From: Limnohabitans sp. Rim8
GTDB taxonomy: Bacteria; Pseudomonadota; Gammaproteobacteria; Burkholderiales; Burkholderiaceae_C
DNA length: 7,405 nucleotides
Direction of reading: 5' to 3'
Assembly (NCBI GenBank): GCA_945877725.1
Contig: CAMDXR010000150.1
Span: 1 to 7,405, forward strand
Shown: positions 5,530 through 7,405 of the stretch, piece by piece
Layout of the letters: each line of letters starts with the position of its first letter
Numbering within the stretch: the first letter of the stretch is position 1
Notes under the pieces: generated by a model
What the model was told of the DNA's origin: nothing
What the model saw: only the letters and a program-made list of their open reading frames with translations
Databases searched by the model: none
Program-made: the position numbers and the translations under genes

Positions 5530-6333
5530 TCAAACCTTGAAGTCGTACGCCACCGTGACCGGGGCGTGGTCAGAAAACTTCTCGTCTTTGTAGATGGATT
5601 CGCTGCGGGCTTTGTCGGCCAGGGCGGGTGTGGCCAAGTGGTAGTCCAACCGCCAACCCACGTTTTTGGCATAGGCTTGGCCCCGGTTGCTCCACCATGT
5701 GTAACAAGCCTCGGTGGTATCAGGTTGCAGGCGGCGATACACATCAACGATGCCACCTTCAGTGGTGAGTTGGGTCATCCATGCGCGTTCTTCAGGCAGA
5801 AAACCGCTGTTTTTCTGGTTGCTGCGCCAGTTTTTCAGGTCGGCTTGCTGGTGCGCAATGTTCACATCGCTACACACAATGAAGTCGCGCTCGGCTTTGA
5901 GGGCCATGAGGTGGGGGTACATTTTTTCCAAAAAACGGTATTTGGCCTCCTGCCGCTCTGGCCCGGATGAACCGCTGGGGAAATAGCTGCTGATGATGGA
6001 AAGTTTGCGGGCAGGGGTGTCGAAGCGTACTTCAACGTAACGGCCCTCGGCATCAAACTCCCCGCCGTCAAAGCCCACCACCACATCGCTGGGCTCGTGC
6101 CGCGTGTAAACCCCAACACCTGAATAGCCTTTTTTTTCGGCAAATTGAAAATGGCCCTTCATGCCGGCCAGTTCTTCAAATTTACCCGCCATGTCTGCGG
6201 CCTGTGCTTTGACTTCCTGCACGCAAATACAATCGGGTTTGGCTTGCGCCAACCAAGCTTCGACCCCTTTGGTCGTGGCAGAACGTATGCCGTTCAGGTT
6301 GAGGCTGGTGAGTTTGAACAAGGATTTCCCCAT
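5530..6333 (-). CDS. xth: Exodeoxyribonuclease III / AP endonuclease
   Basis: The protein has 267 residues, essentially the length of E. coli exonuclease III (268). It cleaves DNA at abasic sites in base-excision repair and removes nucleotides 3' to 5'. Motifs of the exonuclease/endonuclease/phosphatase fold are in order: LNLNGIRS at 11-18, CVQEVK at 37-42 with metal-binding Glu40, SSYFPSGS at 115-122 with Tyr117, SDVNIAH at 155-161 with Asp156 and Asn158, WRLDYHL at 227-233 with Asp230, and SDHAPV at 254-259 with the Asp255-His256 pair. The usual G-D-x-N is here S-D-V-N, with a serine before the aspartate. The ATG at 6333-6331 puts FKLTSLNLNGIRS at the family's normal N-terminal position; a GTG at 6357 would add eight residues. 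The start codon overlaps that of divergent pyrE, so its promoter must lie inside pyrE coding sequence. Confidence 0.96.
   Translation of the reverse strand: MGKSLFKLTSLNLNGIRSATTKGVEAWLAQAKPDCICVQEVKAQAADMAGKFEELAGMKGHFQFAEKKGYSGVGVYTRHEPSDVVVGFDGGEFDAEGRYVEVRFDTPARKLSIISSYFPSGSSGPERQEAKYRFLEKMYPHLMALKAERDFIVCSDVNIAHQQADLKNWRSNQKNSGFLPEERAWMTQLTTEGGIVDVYRRLQPDTTEACYTWWSNRGQAYAKNVGWRLDYHLATPALADKARSESIYKDEKFSDHAPVTVAYDFKV
6320..6324 (+). promoter_or_regulatory. Ribosome binding site deciding the pyrE start
   Basis: AAGGA (6320-6324) lies 7 bases before the ATG at 6332, an ideal spacing, and is the best plus-strand Shine-Dalgarno match in the window. It selects ATG 6332 over the adjacent GTG 6335 and over any longer reading from 6161. 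It is inside the first codons of exonuclease III on the other strand. Confidence 0.7.
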
Positions 6334-7036
6334 GGTGACAGAAAAGACAAGCCACACCGATTTGCAGGTGCTGGCTCAGGAATTTGTACAGTTTGCAGTG
6401 GACTCTGGCGTGCTGCGATTTGGTGAATTCAAAACCAAAGCCGGACGCATGAGCCCCTACTTTTTTAACGCTGGCCTGTTTGACGATGGTGCCAAATTGA
6501 GTCGCTTGGCGCAATTCTATGCAAAAGCCTTGTTAGCCAGTGGCGTTGAATTCGACATGATCTTCGGCCCCGCCTACAAAGGCATTCCACTGGGCGCGGC
6601 GGTGGCCATTGAGTTGGCACGTTTGGGTAAAAACGTGCCCTTTGCCTACAACCGCAAAGAGGCCAAAGACCACGGCGAAGGTGGCAGCTTGGTGGGCGCA
6701 CCGCTGCAGGGGCGCGTGCTGATTGTGGACGATGTGATGAGCGCAGGCACGGCTGCCCGGGAGTCGATTGCCTTGATCGAGGCGGCTGGGGCCTCCCCGC
6801 ACGCCATCGCCATCGCCCTGGACCGACAAGAAATGGCCACTGAAAAGCAGCCCGATGGCCGTGTGCAGGACGTGCCTCACAGCGCTGTGCAATATGTGCG
6901 CAACACGCTGGGCATGCAGGTATGCACGATTGCCCAGTTGTCTGATTTGTTGGCCTTTTTGGGTAAGCAAAGCAGCAACACCCTGGGTGAACACTTGCCC
7001 AAAGTGCAGGCTTACCGCGACCGATATGGGGTTTAA
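6332..7036 (+). CDS. pyrE: Orotate phosphoribosyltransferase
   Basis: The protein has 234 residues and joins orotate to PRPP, giving orotidine monophosphate and pyrophosphate in de novo pyrimidine synthesis in the cytoplasm. GVLRFGEFKTKAGRMSPYFF lies at 26-45, the orotate-binding region with Lys36. GPAYKGIPL at 79-87 and the mobile loop NRKEAKDHGEGG at 107-118 follow. The PRPP-binding motif VLIVDDVMSAGTA is at 129-141 with the Asp133-Asp134 pair. E. coli PyrE has 213 residues; the extra length is an N-terminal extension and a C-terminal tail KQSSNTLGEHLPKV. The start is ATG 6332, supported by AAGGA 7 bases upstream. It is divergent from exonuclease III with overlapping start codons. There is no upstream leader with an attenuator like that of E. 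coli pyrE, since the upstream DNA codes for exonuclease III. I see no clear terminator after it. Confidence 0.97.
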   Translation: MVTEKTSHTDLQVLAQEFVQFAVDSGVLRFGEFKTKAGRMSPYFFNAGLFDDGAKLSRLAQFYAKALLASGVEFDMIFGPAYKGIPLGAAVAIELARLGKNVPFAYNRKEAKDHGEGGSLVGAPLQGRVLIVDDVMSAGTAARESIALIEAAGASPHAIAIALDRQEMATEKQPDGRVQDVPHSAVQYVRNTLGMQVCTIAQLSDLLAFLGKQSSNTLGEHLPKVQAYRDRYGV

Positions 7037-7120
7037 ATAATTATGAACACCCAAACCGTCTGAATAATTTATTAATTTTCAGGTTTTTGTTGGTCTGAAT
7101 TGCTGGCACCATTTGTGCTG

Positions 7121-7149
7121 TTGGCTGATTAGATGGAACCCGTTATCAT
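7121..7149 (+). promoter_or_regulatory. Sigma-70-type promoter of the NlpC/P60 gene
   Basis: TTGGCT (7121-7126, 4 of 6 to consensus) and TATCAT (7144-7149, 5 of 6) are separated by exactly 17 bases. The predicted transcription start near 7156 lies downstream of an in-frame ATG at 7133, which excludes that ATG and supports the GTG at 7178 as the translation start. Confidence 0.55.
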
Positions 7150-7177
7150 CATCGGCTCATTGTTTATTTATTGCATT

Positions 7178-7405
7178 GTGAAATTGAGTTCTCTCAACAT
7201 CGCCGCTTCTTTGCTGATGGCCTCGTCATTGGTGCTGGCCGCGCCTGAAGACGACCAGGCGGCCTTGCTTCAGCGCGCCATGGACAAGGTCACCCTGATG
7301 CAATTGGGCGACCAAATGAAATCCAGCGTGGGTGACAAGACCGACAAGATGCTGGGGCAAGCTATGAACTTACTGGGCGTGCCCTACAAACGGGGTGGCA
7401 GTGGT
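7178..7405 (+). CDS. Secreted NlpC/P60-family cell-wall hydrolase, N-terminal part
   Basis: The first 76 residues are visible; the gene runs off the right edge. The N-terminus has Lys2, a hydrophobic core LNIAASLLMASSLVL and a probable signal-peptidase site V-L-A before Ala22-Pro23, so the product is exported. After a charged helical stretch, MLGQAMNLLGVPYKRGG (58-74) matches the start of NlpC/P60 domains, in which A-x-x-x-L-G-x-P-Y-x-x-G-G precedes the catalytic F-D-C-S-G. That cysteine would lie just beyond the window. Such enzymes cut peptide cross-links or stems in peptidoglycan. GTG 7178 is preferred because ATG 7133 would overlap the promoter and add a 15-residue hydrophobic prefix; neither has a clear Shine-Dalgarno. 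The gene reads in the same direction as pyrE, about 140 bp downstream, with its own promoter. Confidence 0.85.
   Translation, partial: MKLSSLNIAASLLMASSLVLAAPEDDQAALLQRAMDKVTLMQLGDQMKSSVGDKTDKMLGQAMNLLGVPYKRGGSG

Noticed and set aside
6161..6331. 57-residue N-terminal extension of PyrE
   Set aside because: It is antisense to the conserved start of exonuclease III, and a well-placed AAGGA supports ATG 6332.
7043..7063. Tiny open frame MNTQTV after pyrE
   Set aside because: Six codons with no ribosome binding site; too short to support.
7133..7177. Upstream ATG start for the NlpC/P60 protein
   Set aside because: It would lie inside the TTGGCT-17-TATCAT promoter, upstream of the predicted transcription start.
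1..7405. A new defence, mobile or biosynthetic gene cluster
   Set aside because: All genes belong to familiar housekeeping families in alternating orientation, with no integrase, transposase, toxin-antitoxin pair or unfamiliar operon.

Overview
The window looks like ordinary chromosomal DNA from a betaproteobacterium, most likely Burkholderiales and probably near Comamonadaceae (Limnohabitans/Rhodoferax/Polaromonas-like). This rests on moderately high GC, heavy TTG/GCC codon use, the style of the PyrE, exonuclease III and M48 proteins, and TATCAT-type -10 boxes. The lineage call comes from recalled family resemblance, not from a search. There is no transposase, integrase, CRISPR array, tRNA or rRNA.

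Layout, left to right. At 1-49 (minus) is the start of an OmpR-type response regulator, cut by the window edge. Positions 50-526 hold no gene. They contain a direct-repeat box upstream of the regulator, several nested hairpins, a two-armed REP-like element, and an 18-bp tandem repeat (about 8 units) ending two bases from the next stop codon. At 527-1870 (minus) is an AmpG-like MFS permease. Divergent from it, at 1944-2816 (plus), is a secreted M48 metalloprotease with a probable Tat signal. A hairpin resembling one arm of the REP-like element separates its 3' end from the convergent YcbL-like metallo-beta-lactamase-fold hydrolase (2860-3501, minus). Next come a class I SAM methyltransferase (about 3577-4329, plus) and a Gfo/Idh/MocA oxidoreductase (4414-5475, plus). 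Convergent to these is exonuclease III (5530-6333, minus), whose start codon overlaps that of divergent pyrE (6332-7036, plus) inside one CCATGG. From 7178 to the right edge is the start of a secreted NlpC/P60-type cell-wall hydrolase with a good promoter in front of it.

The genes do not form one pathway. They are mostly single-gene housekeeping units in alternating orientation: cell-envelope work (AmpG-like permease, M48 protease, NlpC/P60 protein), metabolism (oxidoreductase, MBL hydrolase, PyrE), DNA repair (exonuclease III) and a methyltransferase. I found no convincing new multi-gene system. The parts most worth a second look are non-coding or organisational: paired-base covariation between the two REP-like hairpins, the 18-bp minisatellite at the permease 3' end, the xth/pyrE start-codon overlap, and the likely self-regulation box of the left-edge response regulator.
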